This document shows positions 1 through 6,191 of a DNA stretch of 19,747 nt, in pieces (positions within the stretch are counted from its first letter, which is position 1; each line of letters opens with the position of its first letter). Origin of the DNA: Solirubrobacteraceae bacterium (GTDB lineage: Bacteria; Actinomycetota; Thermoleophilia; Solirubrobacterales; Solirubrobacteraceae); NCBI GenBank assembly GCA_016462625.1, contig JAEMSV010000071.1:1-19747 (forward strand), read 5' to 3'. The position numbers were made by a program, and so were the translations under genes. The notes below the pieces were generated by a model. The model was given only the letters and a program-made list of their open reading frames with translations. It ran no database searches and was not told the origin of the DNA.

Positions 1-1284
1 GGGCTCTCTTGGGAAGGGGAGCTGGACCTCCCCCGCAAGGACGGCACGACCTTCCGCGCGCTGATGCGGACGACCGCGATCCGTGACGAGCGCGGCGACC
101 TGCAGCACCTCATCGGGATCTTCGTCGACGTCACCGCCCGCCACGAGATGGAGTCCGAGCTCGAGGAGGCGCGCGAGTTCCTCGCGACGATCACCGAGCG
201 CATGGACGAGGGCGTCGTGACCGTGAACTCCGACCTGCGCATCAGCTACGCGAACGCCTCCTGCGCGCGGCTCCTGCGGTGTGCGCCCGACGACGTCGTC
301 GGCCGGTCGCTGGCCGACTTCTTCATCGGCGACATCGAGCCGCTCGTCGAGGCGGTCACGCGCGGCGCAACCTCGCGGCGCGACGACGCCTGCGTGCGCC
401 GCGCAGACGGCCACGAGATCGAGATCGGCTGGAGCTGTTCCCCGGCCATCCCGGAGGACCCGAGCTCAGGCGGCGTGATCGTGTTTGCCGACAACAGCGA
501 GCAGCGCCGCCGCGAGCGCGCGCTCCAGGAGGAGGTCGACGCGCTGCACTGGATCAGCCGGATCCAGGACGGCCTGGTCCACGGCCGGTTCGAGCTGCAC
601 GCACAGCCGATCGTCGACTGCGCGTCGGGCGAGACCGTCCAGCACGAGCTGCTCATCCGGCTGCGCGGCGAGGACGGCGCGCTCATCCCGCCGGGGGACT
701 TCCTCCCGATCGCCGAGCGCCACGGCCTGATCCTCGACATCGACCGCTGGGTCATCAAGCAGGCCGCGGAGCTGCTGCGGCGGGGCGACCCGCTGGAGAT
801 CAACCTGTCCGCCGAGTCGCTCTCGGATCCAGGTCTGTTCGGCTACCTGCGCCACCAGCTCGAAGCGGCCGGCGCTCGCCCGGAGCTCCTCGCCATCGAG
901 GTGACGGAGACCGCGCTGCTGCGCGACGAGGACGCCGTGCAGGCCTTCATCGCGCAGGCCTCCGGGCTCGGGTGCCAGTTCGCTCTCGACGACTTCGGGA
1001 CCGGCTACGGCGGGTTCACCTACCTCAAGCGCCTGCCCGTCGACGTGCTGAAGATCGACGTCGAGTTCGTCCGCGAGCTGCCGACCGACGAGCCGAGCCG
1101 GCACGTGGTCTCAGCCGTGCTGAGCCTCGCCCGCGGCTTCGGGCAGCAGGTCATCGCCGAAGGCGTGGAGGACGCGGCGACGATGGCGCTGCTGCGCGAG
1201 ATGGGCTGCGACCAGGCCCAGGGGTATTTCCTCGGGCGCCCCGGCCCGGTCGCCGAGGCGCTGCATCGCAACGGCGACGGTTGA
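1..1284 (+). CDS. Multi-PAS c-di-GMP phosphodiesterase (EAL), 5' truncated
   Basis: The reading frame is open from base 1, so the start lies outside the window; 427 codons are visible. The first ~45 residues are the end of a PAS domain (the ERGDLQHLIGIFVDVT tail), a second PAS follows at about residues 60-165, then a short linker and an EAL domain (about 190-420). Counting from the Met at base 64, the EAL residues are all there: the E-x-L motif as ELLIR (195-199), NLS Asn 247, IEVTE Glu 279, DDFGTG (309-314), Lys 330, Glu 366 in AEGVED, and QGYF (386-389). It should therefore hydrolyse c-di-GMP to pGpG under control of the PAS sensors. No GGDEF domain lies between the PAS and EAL domains; one further upstream cannot be excluded. 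The stop is only 3 bp from the stop of the convergent small membrane gene. ELL instead of EAL is a common variant and keeps the metal-binding Glu. Confidence 0.93.
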   Translation, partial: GLSWEGELDLPRKDGTTFRALMRTTAIRDERGDLQHLIGIFVDVTARHEMESELEEAREFLATITERMDEGVVTVNSDLRISYANASCARLLRCAPDDVVGRSLADFFIGDIEPLVEAVTRGATSRRDDACVRRADGHEIEIGWSCSPAIPEDPSSGGVIVFADNSEQRRRERALQEEVDALHWISRIQDGLVHGRFELHAQPIVDCASGETVQHELLIRLRGEDGALIPPGDFLPIAERHGLILDIDRWVIKQAAELLRRGDPLEINLSAESLSDPGLFGYLRHQLEAAGARPELLAIEVTETALLRDEDAVQAFIAQASGLGCQFALDDFGTGYGGFTYLKRLPVDVLKIDVEFVRELPTDEPSRHVVSAVLSLARGFGQQVIAEGVEDAATMALLREMGCDQAQGYFLGRPGPVAEALHRNGDG

Positions 1285-1287
1285 GGG

Positions 1288-1566
1288 CTACGCGGCGGTC
1301 GGCGCAGACGGCGACGTCATCTGACGCCGCGGAGCGGGCGCCCGCTCGGTCACGGGCTCTGCGACGGGCTCTCCGTCCTCGTCGTCGAGGAGCGTGAGCA
1401 TCGCGCGGCCGATGAGGACCGAGGCGACGACGATCCCCGCCCAGGCGATGAGCACGAAGGCCACGGTGTTGGCGGTGCATGCGTAGGAGATCGCGATCGC
1501 GAACCCGTACACGACAGCGCCCATCGCGGCGATGAAGCTTCCGGGAGAAGTGTTCACAAGGTTCAT
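1288..1566 (-). CDS. Small two-TM membrane protein of unknown function
   Basis: A 92-residue protein with two closely spaced hydrophobic segments (about residues 11-30 and 34-57) joined by a short SYACTAN turn, followed by an acidic then Pro/Arg-rich cytoplasmic-looking tail (DDEDGEPVAEPVTE...). I do not recognise a family. The ATG at 1566 keeps the whole first helix. An AGGA lies only 1 nt before it, so the GTG three codons later (1557), which has that AGGA 10 nt upstream, is an equally good start. The frame stays open further upstream to about 2088, but that extension is antisense to the SDR gene and is rejected. It is divergent from the SDR gene across 130 bp and convergent with the EAL gene. 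Confidence 0.6.
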   Translation of the reverse strand: MNLVNTSPGSFIAAMGAVVYGFAIAISYACTANTVAFVLIAWAGIVVASVLIGRAMLTLLDDEDGEPVAEPVTERAPAPRRQMTSPSAPTAA

Positions 1567-1586
1567 GTCCTGATGGTCGTCATCCG

Positions 1587-1605
1587 CCGGATCTGCGCCA
1601 TCCGG
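1587..1605. repeat. Small dyad in the divergent 1567-1696 intergenic region
   Basis: CCGGAT (1587-1592) and ATCCGG (1600-1605) form 6-bp inverted arms around 7 nt. It sits just upstream of the small membrane gene and about 90 bp upstream of the SDR start, so it could be an operator for either. Six-bp arms are expected by chance fairly often in such GC-rich DNA. The rest of this 130-bp region shows no convincing promoter. Confidence 0.2.
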
Positions 1606-1686
1606 TGGGGCTTCCCGATGGGGTCCGTAGTCCCCCGCACGTCGCCCGCGGGCGTTCCCGCATACGCTCCCCGCGCTCACATCGAC

Positions 1687-1692
1687 GGGAGG
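1687..1692 (+). promoter_or_regulatory. Shine-Dalgarno site of the SDR gene
   Basis: GGGAGG lies 4 nt before the ATG at 1697. It fixes the start and marks this gene as one of the few here with an ordinary ribosome-binding site. Confidence 0.6.
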
Positions 1693-1696
1693 CGAG

Positions 1697-2458
1697 ATGG
1701 CAGGAGTACTCGACGGCGAGGTCGTGCTGATCACCGGCGGCAACGGGGGGATCGGGCTCGGCATGGCACGCGGCGTCGCCGAGGCCGGAGCGCGCGTCGC
1801 GATCTGGGGCCGCAACGCGGAGAAGAACGCGGCCGCCGTGGGGGACCTCCGAACCCGCGGAGCAGAGGCCGAGGCGTGGGTGTGCGACGTCGGCTCCGAG
1901 GACGAGATCGTGGCGACGTTCGCGGGGACCCTCGAGCGCTTCGGCAAGGTCGACGCGTGCTTCGCGAACGCCGGCGTGGGAGGCAACGGCTCGGCGTTCG
2001 TCGACCTCACGCTCGAGGAGTGGCGGCGCGTGATGACCGTCAACCTCGACGGCGTGATGGTCACGCTGCGCGAGGCGGCGAAGCACATGATCGAGCGCGG
2101 CGAAGGCGGCGCGCTGATCCCGATCTCGTCGTCGTCGGCCTACCACGGGGCACCCCGCAACCAGCCCTACGCTGTGTCGAAGACCGCGCTCCTGGGCCTG
2201 AACCGCACGCTCGCGGTCGAGCTCGCGAAGCACAAGATCCGCTGCAACGCGGTCTGCCCGGGCTGGACCGACACGGACATCCTCGGGCCCGCGCGCGAGT
2301 GGGAGAAGTTCGTCAACGCGACGGTCGGTCGCACGCCGGTCCGGCGCTGGGCCGACCCGGACGAGTTCGGCAGCGTCGCCGTGTACCTCGCGCAGAAGGC
2401 CCTGACCTTCCACACGGGCGACGAGCTCGTCGTGGACGGCGGGTACACGAAGTTCTGA
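1697..2458 (+). CDS. SDR-family NAD(P)-dependent oxidoreductase
   Basis: A 253-residue classical short-chain dehydrogenase/reductase, the normal length for the family. Visible motifs in order: the cofactor-binding TGGNGGIG (13-20), the CDV acidic position (63-65), ANAG (90-93), VNLDG with the structural Asn (116), the SSSSAYHG catalytic serine region (144-151), the active-site YAVSK with Tyr 158 and Lys 162, the CPGW segment (187-190), and the C-terminal DGGYTKF. It should oxidise or reduce an alcohol/ketone pair; the substrate cannot be read from the sequence, although FabG-like or sugar/steroid-type substrates are typical. The start is set by GGGAGG 4 nt upstream. It is cytosolic and stands alone: divergent from a small membrane gene, and its TGA is 1 bp from the 3' end of the opposing tRNA gene. 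Confidence 0.93.
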   Translation: MAGVLDGEVVLITGGNGGIGLGMARGVAEAGARVAIWGRNAEKNAAAVGDLRTRGAEAEAWVCDVGSEDEIVATFAGTLERFGKVDACFANAGVGGNGSAFVDLTLEEWRRVMTVNLDGVMVTLREAAKHMIERGEGGALIPISSSSAYHGAPRNQPYAVSKTALLGLNRTLAVELAKHKIRCNAVCPGWTDTDILGPAREWEKFVNATVGRTPVRRWADPDEFGSVAVYLAQKALTFHTGDELVVDGGYTKF

Positions 2459-2459
2459 G

Positions 2460-2533
<74 letters not shown>

Positions 2534-2544
2534 AGCGGCGGGCC

Positions 2545-2573
2545 AGTCTAGCGCCGACCAGGTTGAGTGTCCG
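2545..2573 (-). promoter_or_regulatory. Probable promoter of tRNA-Arg
   Basis: On the minus strand CGGACA (2573-2568) is followed after exactly 17 bp by TAGACT (2550-2545). Each matches 4 of 6 bases of the TTGACA/TATAAT consensus. Initiation would fall a few bases before the mature tRNA 5' end (2533). The -35 element lies inside the left arm of the inverted repeat at 2562-2611. Confidence 0.5.
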
Positions 2574-2611
2574 ATCGACGCGGCTATAGCGACGTCGATC
2601 GGACACCCAAC
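2562..2611. repeat. Inverted repeat, 19-bp arms, between tRNA-Arg and methyltransferase
   Basis: Left arm GTTGAGTGTCCGATCGACG (2562-2580) pairs with right arm CGTCGATCGGACACCCAAC (2593-2611), 18 of 19 positions complementary, around a 12-nt AT-richer centre that contains TATAGC. It lies between two divergent starts, so it is not a simple terminator, and there is no T-tract. It is either a large operator or a way of placing the same promoter element on both sides. Confidence 0.85.
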
Positions 2612-2627
2612 GCGATCGGGCTAGGGT
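2600..2627 (+). promoter_or_regulatory. Probable promoter of the methyltransferase gene
   Basis: CGGACA (2600-2605), the same -35-like hexamer as on the tRNA side, is followed after 16 bp by TAGGGT (2622-2627). The ATG at 2637 is 9 nt beyond the -10 box, so transcription probably starts at or within a few bases of the start codon (leaderless or nearly so). No Shine-Dalgarno is seen. Confidence 0.4.
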
Positions 2628-2636
2628 GCCGTCGCC

Positions 2637-3134
2637 ATGACGACCGCCCGCGCCCTCGCCGGCAGCATCGCCTTCGTGTTCATCGGTCCCGGTCTCGAGG
2701 CCGGCCTCGGGCCGTATCTGATCACCGGCGGGTTCCAGCGCGGCGACGGCGCGCTGGACACCCCCGCGGCGATCGCGGCAGGCGCCGTCCTCATCGCCCT
2801 CGGCTTGCTCGTGATCGCCGCGTGCTTCGTCCGCTTCGTCTCAGACGGAACCGGCACCCCCTCTCCGCTCGCGCCCCCGCAGGAGCTCGTGGCCAGAGGT
2901 CCGTACCGGTACGTCAGGAATCCGATGTACGTCGCCACCGCGGCGGTCATCCTCGGCGAGGGGCTGCTCATCGCCCGCCCGATCCTCGTCCTGTGCGCCG
3001 GCCTGTACGTCGCCGCGCTCGCCGGCCTGACCCGCTTCCTCGAGGAGCCGCTGCTCGCCCAGCGGTTCGGGCCCGCGTGGGGTGCCTACGCGGCTGAGGT
3101 TCCTGGCTGGATCCCGCGCCGCCGCGGCGCGTAG
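2637..3134 (+). CDS. Membrane methyltransferase, isoprenylcysteine carboxyl / phospholipid methyltransferase-like
   Basis: A 165-residue protein with hydrophobic segments at about 6-29, 43-68 and 98-133. It carries the family hallmarks: RGPYRYVRNPMYVA (88-100), which in this fold lines the SAM pocket, and the C-terminal LEEPLLAQRFGPAWGAYAAE (135-154) followed by VPGWIP (155-160). In the ICMT/PEMT-like family these segments carry the cofactor- and substrate-binding residues, so it is expected to be an integral membrane SAM-dependent methyltransferase. The bacterial substrates of such short members are mostly unknown, and prenylated protein is not implied. The ATG at 2637 has no Shine-Dalgarno and follows a TAGGGT box by 9 nt. 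Its TAG stop doubles as the beginning of the -10-like box of the next gene. Confidence 0.85.
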   Translation: MTTARALAGSIAFVFIGPGLEAGLGPYLITGGFQRGDGALDTPAAIAAGAVLIALGLLVIAACFVRFVSDGTGTPSPLAPPQELVARGPYRYVRNPMYVATAAVILGEGLLIARPILVLCAGLYVAALAGLTRFLEEPLLAQRFGPAWGAYAAEVPGWIPRRRGA

Positions 3135-3137
3135 GCT
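3132..3137 (+). promoter_or_regulatory. -10-like box TAGGCT overlapping the upstream stop codon
   Basis: TAGGCT begins with the TAG stop of the methyltransferase and ends 6 nt before the next ATG (3144), the spacing expected for a leaderless transcript. No Shine-Dalgarno and no clear -35 element are visible. Coupled readthrough from the upstream promoter is the alternative. Confidence 0.3.
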
Positions 3138-3143
3138 GGCGCG

Positions 3144-3560
3144 ATGCTCCGCAGCTGCATGGGCCTCGGCCTCGCCGCCCTGCTCACCCTCGCCGCCGCG
3201 GCGCCCACGCAGGGCATGTCGGTCGCCGCGAAGAGCATGAAGGGCAAGTGGCGCGGCACGCTGAGCCAGAAGATGACCCCGCCGTTCACGGTCACCGTCG
3301 ACATCCGCTCGTTCGACCGGTTCGAGGGCCGCAACCCCGTGAAGTACGGCGCGCCGCTGAACTGCACGGGCCACTGGCGCTACACCGGCGCCGAGGGGAA
3401 CGTCTACCGCTTCAAGGAGACGATCACGGGCGGGAAGAGCGACACGTGCAAGGGCACGGGCAGGATCCGCATCACCTGGACCGACGATGACCGCCTGCAG
3501 TACCGCTTCACCGGGGGCGGCGTCACCAGCACCGGCACGCTGCGGCCGGTGGAGGACTGA
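3144..3560 (+). CDS. Small secreted protein of unknown function
   Basis: A 138-residue protein with a signal peptide: a basic start (MLRS), a hydrophobic core at about 7-20 and possible cleavage near residue 24 (PTQG). The Cys at position 5 is too early for a lipobox. The mature part alternates short beta-like stretches (KWRGTLSQ, FTVTVDIRSF, GHWRYTG, VYRFKETI, RIRITWTDD, LQYRFTGG), resembling a small beta-barrel or sandwich, with two cysteines (74 and 102) that could form a disulfide outside the cell. I recognise no named family or active site. It starts 9 nt after the methyltransferase and probably shares its transcript or uses the TAGGCT box. Its stop is 3 bp from that of the convergent GGDEF-EAL gene. 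Confidence 0.75.
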   Translation: MLRSCMGLGLAALLTLAAAAPTQGMSVAAKSMKGKWRGTLSQKMTPPFTVTVDIRSFDRFEGRNPVKYGAPLNCTGHWRYTGAEGNVYRFKETITGGKSDTCKGTGRIRITWTDDDRLQYRFTGGGVTSTGTLRPVED

Positions 3561-3563
3561 CCG

Positions 3564-6128
3564 CTACGCGGCCTGCTGGCCTTCGGCGGCCGGGTCGGCC
3601 TTCTGCGGATCCGCGGTCTCGACGGGGTCCTTGCCGGCCGACGCGAACGCGATGGCCTCGGCCGCCGGGAGGGGCTTGCTGAAGAGGTAGCCCTGGCCGA
3701 GCGGGCAGCCCAGCATCTTCAGGCGCGCGAGCTGCTCCTCGGTCTCGACGCCCTCGACGACGAAGTCGAGCTCCAGGCCCTTCGCGAGCGACGCCACCGT
3801 GCGGATGATCGCGCTCGCGTGCGGGTCGTCCTTGCCGATCAGGCGTGACGCGAACGAGCGGTCGAGCTTGAGGATGTCGAGCGGGAGGTCCTGCAGGTAG
3901 CTCAGCGACGAGTAGCCCGTCCCGAAGTCGTCGAGCGAGAGCTTGGCGCCGAGCGTCCGCAGCTCCTCGAGCCGGGCGATCTGGTCCTCGTCGCCGTCGA
4001 GCAGCACGCTCTCGGTGATCTCCAGCGTCAGGCGGTGCGCGGGGACGTCGTGCTCGGTGAGCGCGGACTGCACGGTGTCGACGATCCCCGGATCCTCGAG
4101 CTGGCGGGTCGACAGGTTGACGCTGACCGTCACGGCCGGGTGGATCTCCGCCGCCCAGCGCATCGACTCGCGCAGCACCCAGGCGCCCAACTCGCCGATG
4201 AGGCCCGAATCCTCGGCCAGCGGGATGAACGCGATCGGCGGCACCAGGCCGCGGACCGGGTGCTGCCAGCGGACGAGCGCCTCGAAGCCCTTCAGGCGGT
4301 TCGTGCTCAGATCGATGATCGGCTGCAGGAAGAGCCGCATCTCCTCGCGCGAGACGGCGCCGACGAGCTCGTCGGCCAGGCGCAGGCGCTCGGAGATCTC
4401 CTCGCGCATCGCGACGTCGAAGCGGGCCTGCCGGCCACGGCCGCGGCGCTTGGCGGCGTACATCGCGGTGTCGGCGTCGCGCAGGAGGTCCTCGGCCGCC
4501 TCGCGGCCCCGGCCGATGGCGATGCCGACGCTTGCGCTCACCGACATCCAGCGGTCATCGACCGTGACCTGCTGCTGGAGCAGGAAGTGGATGCGGCGGG
4601 CCAGCGTCTCGGCCTCCTCCTCGTTCTCCAGCCCCTCGCAGAGGATGGCGAACTCGTCGCCGCCGAACCGCGAGACCAGGTCCGTCGGACGCATGCCGGT
4701 CGCCAGCCGCTCGCCGACGGCCGTCAGCATCCGGTCGCCGGACTCGTGGCCGAGCGCGTCGTTGGTCAGCTTGAAGTTGTCGAGGTCGAGCAGCAGCAGC
4801 GCGAGCGGCTGGCCGGACAGGCGGGCCCGGTTCTGCGCCTCGGCGGCGCGCTCGAGCAGCAGCGCACGGTTCGGCAGCCCCGTCAGCTCGTCGTGCATCG
4901 CGCGATGGGCGAGATCGCGCTGGTGCAGGTCACGCTCGATGACCCGGGCGAGCTGGACGCCGAGCTGGTTGAGGATCCGCAGGACCCGCCGGCTCTGCGA
5001 GATCCGCGTGGACGAGAAGCCCTCGATCACGCCGACGATCCGGTCGCCGACCTTGATCGGGAACGCCACCCCGCCCACGAGGCCCGCCTCGGTCGCCTGT
5101 GCCGTGCGCGTGAACCCGTCGTCGGCGCGTACGTCGTTGATCCACGCGGGCTCGCCGGTCACGACGACCCGGCCGGCCAGGCCGACGCCGCGCTGGAGGT
5201 GCACCCGCTTGGTCGCCTCCATGAACGTGCGATAGCGGTGCTGGTCGGTGACGTGCCAGATCCCCGCCGAGCGCAGGCTGCCGTCCTTTTCGTCGGGCTG
5301 GAAGACGTGGCCGACGGGCCACTCGAGGTGCTCGCAGACGAGGACCAGGCACCGGAGGTACGCGTCCTCGATCGTGTTGGCCGAGTTGGCGGCGACCGCG
5401 ACCTCCTCCAGGAGCTCGACGGTCGAGACCTCGCGGCGCATCCGCCGCGCCATCGGCCAGAAGATGAGGACGCCGAGGATGATCAGCCCGGCGATGATGG
5501 TCCCGGTCCCGACGAACATGACCCAGTTCGTGCGCTCGGAGGACTCGACGCTCTGCGTCTCGTAGTGCTTGGCGATCTCGTCGAGGTCGCGCGGGAGACC
5601 GCGGCGCGCGGACTTCAGGACGCTCTGGACGGTCGGGTCGGCGATGTTCAGCGGCGCGGTGCGCTTCGCGAGGCGGGCGGCGTTCGCGCCGAACCGCTGG
5701 ATCCGCTGGTCGACCATGCGGTTGGCGCGTACCTCGCGCACCGTCGCCGGGGCCTGGTCGGCGCCGAGCGTCTCGGGCGACTTGGTGAGCAGCTCGTGAT
5801 CGGCGAGGAGCGCCGCCGCCGCGGAGGACAGCTCGGCCCGGTCGGCGCGCCGCTGGGCCGCGCTCAGCGGGCCGGTCAGCCGCGTGGTGAGCATCGCGAT
5901 CCGCTGGGTCAGCATCGTCTGCCGGCCCGCGACGTTGATCACCCTGGCGTCCGCCGCCCGGGCCGTCGTTCCGCGCTGCTCGATGAGATACGCGCCGATG
6001 ACGAGCGAGCCCAGGACGAGCATGCCGACGATGAAGGAGATCTCGAGCGTGCCCAGGCGAATGCGCCGGTCACTGGGGCCGGATCGACGAAGATCGGGAA
6101 GACGGAGCGACGGCAGGCGCACGTACAC
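3564..6128 (-). CDS. Membrane PilJ-like/GAF/GGDEF/EAL c-di-GMP turnover protein
   Basis: 854 residues. TM1 at about 28-49, then a helical extracytoplasmic sensor that starts with GRQTMLTQRIA (68-78), the signature of the type IV pili methyl-accepting (PilJ) N-terminal domain. TM2 at about 202-226 and a GAF domain at about 240-400 follow. The GGDEF domain (about 410-570) has an intact RFGGDEF (487-493) and a product-inhibition I-site RPTD (480-483) five residues upstream. The EAL domain (about 590-825) has EALVRW (616-621), Asn 671, Glu 703, DDFGTG (733-738), Lys 754, Glu 792 and QGY (812-814). Both enzyme halves look active, so it may make and degrade c-di-GMP. The start is the GTG at 6128, 4 nt after a sigma-28-like -10 element; the GTG two codons later (6122) is possible. 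It converges with the secreted-protein gene at a 3-bp gap. Confidence 0.95.
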   Translation of the reverse strand: MYVRLPSLRLPDLRRSGPSDRRIRLGTLEISFIVGMLVLGSLVIGAYLIEQRGTTARAADARVINVAGRQTMLTQRIAMLTTRLTGPLSAAQRRADRAELSSAAAALLADHELLTKSPETLGADQAPATVREVRANRMVDQRIQRFGANAARLAKRTAPLNIADPTVQSVLKSARRGLPRDLDEIAKHYETQSVESSERTNWVMFVGTGTIIAGLIILGVLIFWPMARRMRREVSTVELLEEVAVAANSANTIEDAYLRCLVLVCEHLEWPVGHVFQPDEKDGSLRSAGIWHVTDQHRYRTFMEATKRVHLQRGVGLAGRVVVTGEPAWINDVRADDGFTRTAQATEAGLVGGVAFPIKVGDRIVGVIEGFSSTRISQSRRVLRILNQLGVQLARVIERDLHQRDLAHRAMHDELTGLPNRALLLERAAEAQNRARLSGQPLALLLLDLDNFKLTNDALGHESGDRMLTAVGERLATGMRPTDLVSRFGGDEFAILCEGLENEEEAETLARRIHFLLQQQVTVDDRWMSVSASVGIAIGRGREAAEDLLRDADTAMYAAKRRGRGRQARFDVAMREEISERLRLADELVGAVSREEMRLFLQPIIDLSTNRLKGFEALVRWQHPVRGLVPPIAFIPLAEDSGLIGELGAWVLRESMRWAAEIHPAVTVSVNLSTRQLEDPGIVDTVQSALTEHDVPAHRLTLEITESVLLDGDEDQIARLEELRTLGAKLSLDDFGTGYSSLSYLQDLPLDILKLDRSFASRLIGKDDPHASAIIRTVASLAKGLELDFVVEGVETEEQLARLKMLGCPLGQGYLFSKPLPAAEAIAFASAGKDPVETADPQKADPAAEGQQAA

Positions 6129-6132
6129 CCCG

Positions 6133-6158
6133 TTATCGGCAGGCGCCCCGGGCCTTTA
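6133..6158 (-). promoter_or_regulatory. Sigma-28 (FliA/WhiG)-type promoter of the GGDEF-EAL gene
   Basis: On the minus strand TAAA (6158-6155) is followed after 14 nt by GCCGATAA (6140-6133). The textbook FliA/WhiG pattern is TAAA-N15-GCCGATAA, so both boxes are perfect and the spacer is one base short. Only 4 nt separate the -10 box from the GTG at 6128, implying a leaderless transcript or use of the GTG at 6122. If correct, this c-di-GMP enzyme belongs to the motility (or WhiG developmental) regulon. Confidence 0.6.
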
Positions 6159-6172
6159 GCGGGGCACCTGCC
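6138..6172. terminator. Strong hairpin between the propeller and GGDEF-EAL genes
   Basis: GGCAGGCGCCCCG (6138-6150) pairs with CGGGGCACCTGCC (6160-6172), 12 of 13 positions, around a 9-nt loop. On the plus strand it is followed by TTTTCTC, like an intrinsic terminator, although no plus-strand gene needs one here. On the minus strand it lies 19 nt after the stop of the propeller gene and could end that transcript without a U-tract. The sigma-28-like TAAA falls in its loop and part of the -10 box in its outer arm. Confidence 0.5.
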
Positions 6173-6191
6173 TTTTCTCAACGCGTGTCGT

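Noticed and set aside
1567..2088. N-terminal extension of the small membrane protein to 266 residues
   Set aside because: The extension is antisense to the SDR gene and to the intergenic region, is low-complexity, and would put 174 residues ahead of the first membrane helix.
6129..6191. c-di-GMP riboswitch before the GGDEF-EAL gene
   Set aside because: No GEMM core sequences are seen, and the only structured element is the hairpin lying in the promoter, upstream of the probable transcription start.
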